A model generated the notes under the pieces. It saw only the letters and a list, made by a program, of their open reading frames with translations, ran no database searches and was not told the DNA's origin. A DNA stretch of 64,000 bases from Thiomicrorhabdus sp965602805 (GTDB lineage: Bacteria; Pseudomonadota; Gammaproteobacteria; Thiomicrospirales; Thiomicrospiraceae): positions 47,413 to 111,412 of the forward strand of contig CBFCZK010000011.1 in NCBI GenBank assembly GCA_965602805.1, read 5' to 3'. Every line of letters begins with the position of its first letter. Within the stretch, counting starts at the first letter, position 1. The translations under genes and the position numbers were made by a program. Shown here piece after piece: positions 1 to 8,590 of the stretch.

Positions 1-2
1 AA

Positions 3-833
3 ACTCAAGCGTGGCTGTTTGAAACGCCTGATGGTCTAAAAACATTCGAGTTTGATGCCGTGATTCTCGCTTTAGGGGGGGCATCTTGGCCGCATTTAGG
101 CTCGACCGGAAGTTGGGTGGCTCCACTCTCTGCAAAGGGGGTTAGTGTGACTCCGTTACAACCGGCTAATATGGGATTTGATGTGTTGTGGAGTGATGTC
201 TTTAAAGCAAAATTTGCTGGCACGCCTTTAAAGAATGTTGAGTTAAGTTTTACCACTGCGAATGGTGAAGAGCAGAATCAATTAGGCGAGCTAATGATGA
301 CTGAAAAAGGCGTAGAGGGCAGTCTAATCTATACCTTTTCAAAATTGCTCAGAGAGCAGTTAGTGCATAAAAGTCCTTTTGTGATTTATTTGGATCTGTT
401 TCCGCATCGTACTTTGGCACAGTTAAGCGAGCAGTTGAGTGCGCCGCAAGGTAAGCAGAGCTTAAGTTCTTTTTGGAAACGTTTGGGACTGACAGGGGTC
501 AAGGCTTCCTTGTTAAGAGAAATGCTGAATAAGGCAGAATTAAACCAACCAGGCCTGGTAGCTTCGACATTGAAGCATTTGCCGCTCAAGCTAATGGGCG
601 TGCGGCCGATTGAAGAGGCGATTAGTACCGCCGGTGGCGTTGCTTTTGAAAGTTTAAATGAAGATTTGATGTTAACGGCTATGCCAGGGGTGTTTTGTGC
701 AGGAGAGATGCTCGATTGGGAAGCGCCTACGGGCGGTTATCTACTCACGGGGGTGATGGCGCAAGGTAAGCAAGCTGCGGAAGGGCTGTTAGCCTTTATG
801 CTCGCGCTAGATTCAGAGTCATCCACAGAGTAG
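3..833 (+). CDS. HI0933-family flavoprotein / NAD(P)/FAD-dependent oxidoreductase (5' end outside window)
   Basis: The reading frame is open from base 3, so the N-terminal dinucleotide-binding fold lies before the window. Visible early residues include AVILALGGASWPHLGSTGSW, the Gly-rich stretch typical of the HI0933/YhiN flavoprotein family (TIGR03862-like). Near the C-terminus, STAGGVAFESL and the block PGVFCAGEMLDWEAPTGGYLL match the conserved FAD-contacting end of the family. The gene ends at 833 and is followed by a strong bidirectional terminator. The family is widespread, binds FAD and has no firmly established substrate. One copy of the window's ACCAGGCCTGGT palindrome lies inside it at 548-559 and is read as QPGLV. 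Confidence 0.85.
   Translation, partial: TQAWLFETPDGLKTFEFDAVILALGGASWPHLGSTGSWVAPLSAKGVSVTPLQPANMGFDVLWSDVFKAKFAGTPLKNVELSFTTANGEEQNQLGELMMTEKGVEGSLIYTFSKLLREQLVHKSPFVIYLDLFPHRTLAQLSEQLSAPQGKQSLSSFWKRLGLTGVKASLLREMLNKAELNQPGLVASTLKHLPLKLMGVRPIEEAISTAGGVAFESLNEDLMLTAMPGVFCAGEMLDWEAPTGGYLLTGVMAQGKQAAEGLLAFMLALDSESSTE
548..559. repeat. ACCAGGCCTGGT palindrome, copy 1 (in flavoprotein gene)
   Basis: Perfect 12-bp palindrome, read in frame as part of the QPGLV codons. It is one of 12 exact copies in the window. Confidence 0.85.
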
Positions 834-887
834 TGGCCAAACCTTGTACAGCTTGTTTGTAGCCGATTTTACCAAGTAACACGCATA

Positions 888-915
888 AAAAAGCCCTCAA
901 ATTTGAGGGCTTTTT
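888..915. terminator. Bidirectional Rho-independent terminator
   Basis: A five-A run, the stem GCCCTCAAATTTGAGGGC and a five-T run serve both the flavoprotein gene (plus) and metR (minus). The 36 bases 888-923 recur exactly at 4353-4388 after metE, so the divergent metR-metE pair is bracketed by identical terminators. Confidence 0.9.
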
Positions 916-954
916 AGTTTGACGAACCCTCGTGAAAAGTAGGGAGTATCAGAT

Positions 955-1845
955 CTATGACCCCATCTTATCAGCGACTTGTTGAATAAAGTCCTGAATA
1001 TAGGGTTGATGATGCAATTCCCGCACGGTAGCAGCGTATAGCGTTGACCACAGTCCATCTTTTCCCAGTCGGCGAGTCGGCAGATGGCTAAATTCAGATT
1101 GGGTTTCGATGAGCCATTTAGGCAATACGCAGAGCCCGCGGTTGGAATCGACCAGTTGCAACATCATTAGTGTGAGCTCAGAGTGTCGCAGTTGTTGTGG
1201 TTGAACTTCGGCTGGAGTTAAAAAGCGCTGAAAGACATCAAGTTTCTGTTGGTCCACAGGGTAAGCGATTAGTGTTTCCTTCTGGAAGTCTTTCGGCTCC
1301 AACCATTGCTTGTTATTTAATGGGTGCTGTAGCGGTAGCACACACACTTGCTCATAGCTGAATAATGCATCATATTGCAAAGCACTCAATGGTTCAGGGT
1401 CAGAGGTAATCACTAAATCGAGTTGTTTGGTTTGTAAATTTTTCAAAGGTTTTGCACCAAATGAATTTAAGATGTCCAAATCCACATTTGGCCATTTTTC
1501 TTGATAATGGCGCAATAAAGGCAACAGCCATTCAAAGCAGGTATGACAATCCACACCGATGTAAAGACGCCCCTGTTCGCCTTGTGCTAAAGCCTGTAGG
1601 GTGCGCTGAGTTTGCTGTAATTTGGGCAATACTTCTTGAGCGGTCTTTAAAAGGGTCTTTCCCGCAGGGCTGAATTGAATGGGATTGGTTTTACGTTCAA
1701 ACAGTTTGAGTTCGAGCTGCTCTTCTAGTTGTTTAATTTGGTGGGAGAGTGCTGATTGTGTCATGCATAGACGTTCAGCCGTTAAGTTGACCGAATGGGT
1801 TTCTGCGAGAGTGGCGATAGTTTGTAGGTGTTTGATTTCTATCAT
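955..1845 (-). CDS. metR: LysR-family transcriptional regulator MetR
   Basis: A 296-aa LysR-type regulator. The N-terminal winged helix-turn-helix (about residues 1-60) contains the recognition stretch TQSALSHQIKQLEEQLE, and the effector-binding domain begins near RLYIGVDCHTCFEWLLPLL, which closely follows MetR (IECHSCIQWL in E. coli). MetR controls methionine biosynthesis genes with homocysteine as co-effector. Here it is divergent from metE, the classical MetR target, with 130 bp between the start codons, and a near-consensus MetR box lies in that gap. It stops just inside a bidirectional terminator. The assignment rests on family signature plus context. Confidence 0.9.
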   Translation of the reverse strand: MIEIKHLQTIATLAETHSVNLTAERLCMTQSALSHQIKQLEEQLELKLFERKTNPIQFSPAGKTLLKTAQEVLPKLQQTQRTLQALAQGEQGRLYIGVDCHTCFEWLLPLLRHYQEKWPNVDLDILNSFGAKPLKNLQTKQLDLVITSDPEPLSALQYDALFSYEQVCVLPLQHPLNNKQWLEPKDFQKETLIAYPVDQQKLDVFQRFLTPAEVQPQQLRHSELTLMMLQLVDSNRGLCVLPKWLIETQSEFSHLPTRRLGKDGLWSTLYAATVRELHHQPYIQDFIQQVADKMGS

Positions 1846-1867
1846 GGGGTTTGCTTATGTTTTAAGA

Positions 1868-1880
1868 TGAGTATTATTCA
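1868..1880. promoter_or_regulatory. Candidate MetR box
   Basis: TGAGTATTATTCA in the metR-metE intergenic region differs at one fixed position from the enterobacterial MetR consensus TGAANNTNNTTCA. Its position between the divergent promoters fits activation of metE and autoregulation of metR. Confidence 0.5.
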
Positions 1881-1975
1881 TGTTTATCTGAAATATAATC
1901 GTTTGTTTTCATGTGGAATGGATTCTATCATGCTTTCTCGAACTGTATATAAAGAAATCGGGAAGGGAAAGTATT

Positions 1976-4318
1976 ATGAAAATCCATAATTTAGGGTATC
2001 CACGTATAGGTGGGCAACGCGAGCTAAAATTTGCATTGGAATCGTATTGGTCAGGCAGTAAAAGCTTAGAAGACCTGCAAACACAAGCGACTGAAATCCG
2101 TTATCAGAATTACCAAACTCAAATCGCCGCGGGGGTGCAGTGGTTGCCAGTGAATGATTTCGCATTGTATGATCAAATGTTGAATATGAGTACTTTATTA
2201 GGAGTCATTCCTAGAAGATTTAGACAGGAAAACTATGAACTGGATGTGGCTTTCAGGATGGCGCGAGGGCGAGCGCCAAGTGACGATCTACCATGTTGTG
2301 GCGGCCATTCACAAAGTGCAGCTTCGAAAGCCGATTATGCTTGTGATATGAAAAAGTGGTTCGATACCAACTATCACTATATCGTGCCTGAGTTTGAAGC
2401 GGATACCAAATTTACCATCACTGACACACGCTTATTTTCTGAAGTGACTGAGGCATTGATTGTTGCCAAAGATGGGATTGATGTCGGAGTCAAACCAGTG
2501 CTGGTTGGCCCCTTAACCTATCTATATTTGGGGCAAAATAAAAATCGTGGTGGAAGTAGGTTAGATCTGCTGGATGAGCTTGTGGACACCTATATAGAGG
2601 TGTTGCAACGTCTTGCCCAACAGGGAGTGGAGTGGGTGCAGATTGATGAACCGATTTTGGTATTAGAGTTAGAGCAGACCTGGCAACAAGCCTTCGCGAA
2701 AGTATATGAAAAATTATCCTCTGCTGGGGTGAACTGCCTATTAACCACTTATTTTGAGTCATTGGGGAACAACCTAGATATCGTTAAAGATTTAGCGGTG
2801 CAGGGGCTGCATATTGATGGCCTACGTGGTGCTTCGCAAGTGAATCAAGTAATAGAGAGTTGGCCTGCTGAGAAAGTGCTCTCATTAGGATTGGTAGATG
2901 GCCGCAATGTGTGGCGCACAGACTATCAACAAGCCTTGCTACAAGCCTTACCAGCGCATGAAAAATTTGCAGAAAATCTTTGGTTAACGACTTCTTGTTC
3001 TCTGTTGCATGTGCCAGTAGATTTAAATGTTGAGAAAAATTTAGATGCGGAGCTCAAGTCCTATTTGGCGTTTGCACGGCAAAAGCTGGATGAAGTCGCG
3101 GACTTGGCAAAAATACTCCTAGGCGCTAAGGATGCCGATACGGTCTTAGCTATTAATGCGCAAAGCATTCAATCTAGAAGAGAATCGACAGCTATTCATA
3201 ATAGCAAGGTACAACAACGCTTAAACAGGTTGGCGGAGATCGATTTAAATCGTCATCACAAGTTTGAAAACCGCATTAAATTGCAAGAGGCGCAGTTTAA
3301 ATTACCGCTGTTTCCTACCTCCAGTATTGGTTCGTTTCCACAAACCAGCGATATTCGCGAAACACGTCGTGATTTTAAGCAGGGTCGCTTGAGTGCCTCT
3401 GAATATAAGCGACGCATGCAAGCCGAAATTGAGTTTGCGGTTCGTAAGCAAGAGTCATTGGATATGGATGTCTTGGTGCATGGTGAGCCAGAGCGCAATG
3501 ATATGGTGGAGTACTTTGGTGAACAACTTAATGGTTACGCTTTTACACAGTTTGGCTGGGTTCAGTCTTATGGCTCTCGTTGTGTCAAGCCACCCATTAT
3601 TTATGGTGATGTTTCACGTGAAGCTCCGATGACCGTTGCTTGGTCTGCTTACGCGCAAAGTTTGACGGATAAAATCATGAAAGGTATGCTCAGTGGACCA
3701 GTGACTATGTTGCAGTGGTCGTTTGTGCGTGATGATCAACCGCGTAGTGAAACCTGTAAGCAAATCGCGCTTGCGTTGCGTGATGAGGTGTTGGGCTTGG
3801 AAGCGGCAGGTATCCACATGATTCAAATTGATGAGGCGGCTTTACGGGAAGGCTTACCGCTGAAACAATCAGACTGGCAGGATTACTTGAGCTGGGCGGT
3901 GGATGCATTTCGTTTAACCACATCAGGGGTGGCGGATAAGACGCAGATTCATACTCATATGTGTTATTCAGAGTTTAACGATATCATTGAAGCGGTTGCA
4001 AAGATGGATGCGGATGTGATTACCATTGAAACTTCGAAATCGCAGATGAAGCTCCTGCAAGCTTTTGTCGATTTTGAATACCCTAACCAGATTGGACCAG
4101 GTGTATATGATATCCATTCACCGAATATCCCAGAAGTGACGCAAATGGTCGGGTTGATCGAGAAAGCAGCAGAAAATATTCCTGCGGGACGTCTATGGGT
4201 CAACCCCGACTGTGGTTTAAAAACTCGTGGTTGGCAGGAAACGGAGCCGGCATTGCGCAATATGGTGGCGGCAGCCAAACAGTTACGGGAGAGGTTGAGT
4301 ATGAAAGCCTCTGCATAG
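1976..4318 (+). CDS. metE: Cobalamin-independent methionine synthase
   Basis: A 780-aa MetE that transfers the methyl group of 5-methyltetrahydropteroyltri-glutamate to homocysteine in the cytoplasm, the last step of methionine synthesis. The start MKIHNLGYPRIGGQRELKF is preceded by the ribosome binding site GGGAAGGGAAAG; an upstream in-frame ATG at 1913 lacks one and would add non-conserved residues. The protein is a tandem of two TIM-barrel-like halves. The C-terminal half carries the zinc ligands in IHTHMCYSEF (His and Cys) and NPDCGLKTRGW (Cys), and the core DVLVHGEPERNDMVEYFGE. It is divergently transcribed from metR and ends at an intrinsic terminator. Confidence 0.97.
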   Translation: MKIHNLGYPRIGGQRELKFALESYWSGSKSLEDLQTQATEIRYQNYQTQIAAGVQWLPVNDFALYDQMLNMSTLLGVIPRRFRQENYELDVAFRMARGRAPSDDLPCCGGHSQSAASKADYACDMKKWFDTNYHYIVPEFEADTKFTITDTRLFSEVTEALIVAKDGIDVGVKPVLVGPLTYLYLGQNKNRGGSRLDLLDELVDTYIEVLQRLAQQGVEWVQIDEPILVLELEQTWQQAFAKVYEKLSSAGVNCLLTTYFESLGNNLDIVKDLAVQGLHIDGLRGASQVNQVIESWPAEKVLSLGLVDGRNVWRTDYQQALLQALPAHEKFAENLWLTTSCSLLHVPVDLNVEKNLDAELKSYLAFARQKLDEVADLAKILLGAKDADTVLAINAQSIQSRRESTAIHNSKVQQRLNRLAEIDLNRHHKFENRIKLQEAQFKLPLFPTSSIGSFPQTSDIRETRRDFKQGRLSASEYKRRMQAEIEFAVRKQESLDMDVLVHGEPERNDMVEYFGEQLNGYAFTQFGWVQSYGSRCVKPPIIYGDVSREAPMTVAWSAYAQSLTDKIMKGMLSGPVTMLQWSFVRDDQPRSETCKQIALALRDEVLGLEAAGIHMIQIDEAALREGLPLKQSDWQDYLSWAVDAFRLTTSGVADKTQIHTHMCYSEFNDIIEAVAKMDADVITIETSKSQMKLLQAFVDFEYPNQIGPGVYDIHSPNIPEVTQMVGLIEKAAENIPAGRLWVNPDCGLKTRGWQETEPALRNMVAAAKQLRERLSMKASA

Positions 4319-4352
4319 TTTTTTGAGATTACACATAAAATATTTTTACACT

Positions 4353-4380
4353 AAAAAGCCCTCAAATTTGAGGGCTTTTT
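4353..4380. terminator. Bidirectional terminator after metE
   Basis: Exact duplicate of the 888-915 hairpin (A5, GCCCTCAAATTTGAGGGC, T5) between the convergent metE and ridA genes. The ACCAGGCCTGGT palindrome follows directly. Confidence 0.9.
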
Positions 4381-4386
4381 AGTTTG

Positions 4387-4398
4387 ACCAGGCCTGGT
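4387..4398. repeat. ACCAGGCCTGGT palindrome, copy 2 (intergenic)
   Basis: Extended to GACCAGGCCTGGTC, immediately downstream of the metE terminator and 27 bases from the ridA stop. Confidence 0.85.
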
Positions 4399-4424
4399 CA
4401 GTCTTTTGTTATCCAATAGCTATT

Positions 4425-4811
4425 CTAGTAAGACGATAAAACCATGACGCCATCCATTTCGACATCGGTATCTTTAGGCAATTGTTTCACTGCAACAGCA
4501 GCTCGTGCAGGGTAAGGCTCTACAAAGTATTGCGCCATAATCTCATTAACGGTCGCAAAGTGACTCATATCCGTTAAGAATATATTTAGTTTAACGATAT
4601 CTTGCAAAGAACCGTCTGCCGCTTCACAAACCGCCGTTAGGTTCTTAAAAACCTGGTGAATGCGTTCTGCAATATCCCCTTCTTTCATTTCCATTGTTTC
4701 TGGAATCAGTGCAATTTGACCTGAAAGATAGACAGTATTATCAACACGAACCGCTTGAGAGTAGGTGCCAATCGCTTGGGGTGCATTTGGGGTAGAAATG
4801 ATGGTTTTCAT
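4425..4811 (-). CDS. ridA: RidA family enamine/imine deaminase
   Basis: A 128-aa protein of normal RidA (YjgF/YER057c/UK114) length. It hydrolyses reactive 2-aminoacrylate and related enamines released by PLP enzymes such as threonine dehydratase. Family landmarks are visible: TPNAPQAIGTYSQAVRVDNTVYLSGQ at the N-terminus, the active-site Arg region PYPARAAVAVKQLPKD, and the DVEMDGVMVLS end. It probably forms a cytoplasmic trimer. It is convergent with metE and appears monocistronic. Confidence 0.93.
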   Translation of the reverse strand: MKTIISTPNAPQAIGTYSQAVRVDNTVYLSGQIALIPETMEMKEGDIAERIHQVFKNLTAVCEAADGSLQDIVKLNIFLTDMSHFATVNEIMAQYFVEPYPARAAVAVKQLPKDTDVEMDGVMVLSSY

Positions 4812-4990
4812 GTGTATTCCTTAAGTCTTAGCTCTAATAGATTGTTTGCAGATATTTTAGCAAAAGTTTTAAGGCGATAAACTTATTCCGAAGCAGTATT
4901 TAAATTGAAACCCTCAGGTTTTTCTTGGACTTTGGTGGTTGCGAGGAGTATTCTAAAAACTAATTTTTCATAGAAAATTAACGTAATTTT

Positions 4991-5292
4991 ATGTCTGTAA
5001 ACAACCCTTTACCATCGTTGCGCCACATGGATCGAGCTGAAGTACATCAGAGTTGCATTCCGTCGATTTTATTCGGTATTATTCTGTTTTCTATCCTCAG
5101 CGTTTCGGCCATCACACAGTGAATTATCGAATTGAGTCTGAAGTCATCAAACCGATGGCGATTAATGCGTTAACCTTAACGGTAGGAATCAGTACCGGTA
5201 TCAGTCAACTCAAAGTTTCAGGTACGGTTGAAGAGATGTTTAAGGGCGCTGATAACAATATGTATACTGCTAAAAATGCCAAGCGTCAGTAG
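4991..5292 (+). pseudogene. Remnant of a membrane-bound diguanylate cyclase
   Basis: An ATG at 4991 opens about 43 codons ending in a hydrophobic stretch (SILFGIILFSILSVSAIT) and a stop. In another frame the DNA then encodes the C-terminal end of a GGDEF domain (LTVGISTGISQ, then MFKGADNNMYTAKNAKR). The catalytic GGDEF loop itself is missing. The simplest reading is a membrane-anchored diguanylate cyclase that lost its middle by deletion plus frameshift. It lies immediately upstream of the rhodanese gene, whose ATG comes 5 bases after the remnant's stop. Confidence 0.7.
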
Positions 5293-5296
5293 TTTT

Positions 5297-5965
5297 ATGT
5301 CTAAGTCTTTCTGGATAGCGCTTAGTATGAGTGTCTGCTTCAGCTCAACTCTCTTAGCGGAAGGAGGCAGATCGTCAGAAAGTTTGGGTGAGGTGTTGTT
5401 AAGCACAGGCCTGAAGTCCGTCGATATTACCTTGAACGGTGAGTCCTTTACCATTCAGCGTAATCAAACTCCTGGCAATACCATAACAGATCTTTATGCC
5501 AGTACCACTGTGGGTTCTATCCAGCCGATGACTTTAGCACCAGGTATTGAGACCATTGCAGAATTGGATGTTATTGGTTATCTGCAACAAGCGCAAACCG
5601 ATTCGAACATCATTCTCGTCGATACACGTACCGCATTTTGGTTCTCACGTATGCGCATTCCTGGCAGTCTCAATGTGCCTTATAGTTTATTTAAGGATGA
5701 GCTGAGCGCTTTGGAAGCGCTCGAAAAGTTCTTCAATGTTCGTTTTGACAATAAAGGTCAATTAGACTTTAGCCAAGCTAAAACCATTATCGGTTATTGC
5801 AATGGCCATTTTTGTGGACAAACCCCAAGTGCTTTTAAGCGAGAGGCGTTCTCGTTAATTAATATAGGCTATCCACCCGAAAAACTAAAATATTATCGTG
5901 GTGGTATGCAAGCTTGGAGTGCCTTAGGGCTAACGGTCGTGGGTGATGAGGTCTTAAGTCAGTAA
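5297..5965 (+). CDS. Exported rhodanese-domain protein
   Basis: A 222-aa protein. I take the ATG at 5297 because it gives a good signal peptide (MSKSFWIALSMSVCFSSTLLA), whereas longer in-frame starts run through the cyclase remnant. A rhodanese fold follows: ILVDTRTAFWFSRMRIPGSLNVPY carries the conserved Asp and the GS-N-P region, and IIGYCNGHFCGQTPSAF is the active-site loop with a candidate catalytic Cys. That loop is not the canonical CXXGXR, so the substrate is uncertain. It probably works in the periplasm on sulfane or thiol chemistry. It has no obvious operon partner. Confidence 0.75.
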   Translation: MSKSFWIALSMSVCFSSTLLAEGGRSSESLGEVLLSTGLKSVDITLNGESFTIQRNQTPGNTITDLYASTTVGSIQPMTLAPGIETIAELDVIGYLQQAQTDSNIILVDTRTAFWFSRMRIPGSLNVPYSLFKDELSALEALEKFFNVRFDNKGQLDFSQAKTIIGYCNGHFCGQTPSAFKREAFSLINIGYPPEKLKYYRGGMQAWSALGLTVVGDEVLSQ

Positions 5966-6080
5966 ATTGAAATATCGAGTTAATAAAAGAAGCAGGGGTA
6001 GTCCTATATTTTTAACCCGACGTAGCCGCTTCGACTTGTGAAGGGTTTTGAGATGTGGAATTTGATTGATTCATAAAGCG

Positions 6081-6109
6081 ACCACACCCCGCAAGGGGGT
6101 ATAAAGGCC
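6081..6109 (-). repeat. 29-bp hairpin repeat, copy A (downstream of spoT)
   Basis: Contains ACCCC-GCAA-GGGGGT, a short GC stem with a tetraloop. The identical 29 bases recur at 9870-9898. On the minus strand both copies lie 13-25 nt after a stop codon (spoT here, kdsB there), suggesting a 3'-end processing or termination role. Confidence 0.7.
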
Positions 6110-6122
6110 TGGTTAGAATGTT

Positions 6123-8264
6123 TTACAGGCGATGGATTTTTTCGACAATTGGCATGCGTTTTAAGTGGCGCATGACTTCAGCCAAATGTTTGCGGTCACG
6201 GACGTTAATCACAAAATGCATTAGACTATAAGATTCATCTTTGTCTTCTGAGCGAACGCGTTCAATATCGGTGTTGATTTTGGCAATCTCATTAGCAACT
6301 TTCGCTAATGTACCGCGCTCGTTTTTAGCTTCGAGTTGAATCTCTACTAAATAAGTGCCTGTCGAGTTTTCATCCCAATGTACATCCAGGTATTTTTCGG
6401 GATTATTTTTAATGTTTTTTACATTGTGACAAGTGCTTCTATGAATCACCAACCCCTTCTCAGTGCTTATAAATCCAAGAATATCATCGCCCGGTATTGG
6501 GTGGCAACAGTTGGCAAATTGCAATGCCATCCCTTCCGTTCCAGAAATAGGTAGGCCTGCTTCTAAGCCAATGTTTTTCGGTATGATTTTGTCATCCGTG
6601 CCTAAGACCGTATCGTGAATTTGCTTGGCGACTAACGGCGACATACGATTACCAGAACCTAAATCTGCCAATAATAAATCCCAACTAGAGAGTTTAAGTA
6701 CGTCAATCAACTCCGCGCGGATCTCATTCGTCAGTCCTTCATAGGACATATTGAATTTGCGTAATGATTTCGACAGCATTTTGTGACCCAGGTTAATGGC
6801 ATCGCCGACTTGTTGGCTTTTCATAAAGTGACGAATTTGAGAACGGGCTTTTGCAGTGCTGACAAAGTTGAGCCAAGCTGGATTGGGCTGTGCATCCTTA
6901 CTCTTAATGATGTGAATGGTTTTACCGCTTTGCAGTTTTGTACGCAACGGCACAAGTTTCTTATCAATACGACAGCCAACTGTAGCGTGGCCAATATTGG
7001 TGTGCACAGCATAGGCAAAATCAACCGGGGTTGAGCCGGTTGGCAGTGTGATGATGTCGCCTTTAGGGGTGAAGACGTAGATAACATCTGGGAACAGATC
7101 GATTTTGACGTTCTCTAAGAAGTCCAGCGAGTTACCGGCACTTTGCTGGATTTCCAGCAGGTTCTTGACCCACTCTTGCGCACGTACATCAACCTGCGAA
7201 CTGTGTTTACCTGCCTGCAATTCATTTTGTTTATACTGCCAGTGCGCTGCGATACCGTGTTCGGAGACTTCATTCATGATTTTATCGCGTATCTGGACTT
7301 CTAAATGTACGCCATAAGGGCCAAACAGAGAGGTATGCAGAGATTGATAGCCATTGCTTTTGGGGATGGCGATGTAGTCTTTAAAGCGTTGTGGCAGCGG
7401 TTTGTATAGAGAGTGAACAGAACCTAAAGTGCGATAACATTCATCGGCGGTGTCGACGACGATGCGAAAAGCAAAGATATCCAAAATGTCGGCAAAACTC
7501 TGGCGTTTATTCTTCATCTTTTTATACAAGCTATAAAGATGTTTTTCACGTCCAAAGACTTTACCGGAAATATTCTCTTGGTTTAGACGGTTTTGAATGG
7601 TGTCGGTGATTTGCTCAATGACTTCATTACGGTTACCACGCGCCTTTTTAACGGCATGTTCGAGTACAGCAAAACGTCGCGGGTGCATGGCTTTAAAGCC
7701 AAGGTCTTCTAGCTCTAGTCGAATGGCATTGATGCCTAATCGGCCGGCAATTGGGGCAAAGATATCTAAGGTTTCATGCGCAATACGACGTTGTTTATCT
7801 GGACGCATTACGCCCAGAGTACGCATATTGTGAAGACGGTCGGCCAACTTGATCAGAATGACGCGAATATCGCGCGCCATCGCTAAAATCATTTTACGGA
7901 AGTTTTCAGCTTGGGCTTCTTGCGGATTATCAAACTCGAGTTTACCGAGTTTCGTTACGCCATCGACAATTTCAGCGACACTTTCGCCAAAACGATTAAC
8001 GATATCTTGTTTGGTGTAGGGGGTGTCTTCAACAACATCATGCAGGATAGCGGCTATCAGGCTTTCTTGATCGAGTTGAATTTCTGCGAGGATTTCAGCA
8101 ACCGCGACGGGATGCCAAATATAGTCTTCACCCGATTTACGGGTTTGACCTTGATGCGCTAAAGCGCCAAACTCATAAGCTGCTTGAATGCCAGCAACTT
8201 GTTCTGCGGTTAAGTATTTCGAGGCTTTCTCGAGTAGACCGTTAGTCGAGTTTGGAGTAGGCAT
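6123..8264 (-). CDS. spoT: Bifunctional (p)ppGpp synthetase/hydrolase
   Basis: A 713-aa long RelA/SpoT homologue. Domains in order: an HD hydrolase (about 45-150) with intact histidines and HD pair (ALAHQGQ, LIAAILHDVVEDT); a synthetase domain (about 230-340) with DYIAIPKSNGYQSLHTSLFGP and EVQIRDKIMNEVSEHGIAAHW; TGS (about 390-450, VYVFTPKGDIITLPTGSTPVDFAYA); a Cys/His region (NCCHPIPGDDILGF); and a C-terminal ACT domain. The intact HD motif marks it as SpoT-type, able to degrade as well as make the alarmone. It lies directly after rpoZ, the usual rpoZ-spoT order of gammaproteobacteria. Confidence 0.96.
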   Translation of the reverse strand: MPTPNSTNGLLEKASKYLTAEQVAGIQAAYEFGALAHQGQTRKSGEDYIWHPVAVAEILAEIQLDQESLIAAILHDVVEDTPYTKQDIVNRFGESVAEIVDGVTKLGKLEFDNPQEAQAENFRKMILAMARDIRVILIKLADRLHNMRTLGVMRPDKQRRIAHETLDIFAPIAGRLGINAIRLELEDLGFKAMHPRRFAVLEHAVKKARGNRNEVIEQITDTIQNRLNQENISGKVFGREKHLYSLYKKMKNKRQSFADILDIFAFRIVVDTADECYRTLGSVHSLYKPLPQRFKDYIAIPKSNGYQSLHTSLFGPYGVHLEVQIRDKIMNEVSEHGIAAHWQYKQNELQAGKHSSQVDVRAQEWVKNLLEIQQSAGNSLDFLENVKIDLFPDVIYVFTPKGDIITLPTGSTPVDFAYAVHTNIGHATVGCRIDKKLVPLRTKLQSGKTIHIIKSKDAQPNPAWLNFVSTAKARSQIRHFMKSQQVGDAINLGHKMLSKSLRKFNMSYEGLTNEIRAELIDVLKLSSWDLLLADLGSGNRMSPLVAKQIHDTVLGTDDKIIPKNIGLEAGLPISGTEGMALQFANCCHPIPGDDILGFISTEKGLVIHRSTCHNVKNIKNNPEKYLDVHWDENSTGTYLVEIQLEAKNERGTLAKVANEIAKINTDIERVRSEDKDESYSLMHFVINVRDRKHLAEVMRHLKRMPIVEKIHRL

Positions 8265-8276
8265 AAGAGGTTGGTT

Positions 8277-8501
8277 TTAGCTGAAAAATGGAGGTGTATT
8301 AGGATCGGCTAAAACAACTTCTGCATCAATCGTCCCTGCGGCAAGTTCGCGCAATGCAACAACTGTCGGCTTATCATTGTCCCAATCGACAGTCGGCTCA
8401 GCACCATTTGCAATTTGACGTGCGCGTTTAGCACTCAAAATAACAAGTTCAAAACGGTTTTCTACTTGATCTAAACAATCTTCTACTGTGACACGTGCCA
8501 T
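8277..8501 (-). CDS. rpoZ: RNA polymerase omega subunit
   Basis: A 74-aa omega subunit, a little shorter than the roughly 90 aa of E. coli. The conserved core MARVTVEDCLDQVENRFELVILSAKRARQI is followed by a region with the invariant NDKPTVVALRELAAG. It assists assembly of beta' into RNA polymerase and mediates part of the ppGpp response. Its stop lies 12 bases before the spoT start, so the two genes are very probably co-transcribed. Confidence 0.95.
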   Translation of the reverse strand: MARVTVEDCLDQVENRFELVILSAKRARQIANGAEPTVDWDNDKPTVVALRELAAGTIDAEVVLADPNTPPFFS

Positions 8502-8590
8502 ATTGAGCTTCCACTTAAATTTAAAGATAAAGAGTTATTTTACACGAAATTTTTATTTATTTTCAAAATCTTGTGGCGAATCAAGCTTTA

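Noticed and set aside
1846..1975. SAM or cobalamin riboswitch upstream of metE
   Set aside because: The leader is only about 100 bp and shows no SAM or B12-box structure; MetR control explains the context.
6783..8162. Long open frames opposite spoT
   Set aside because: They are on the complementary strand of a clearly conserved gene and have no ribosome sites or family resemblance.
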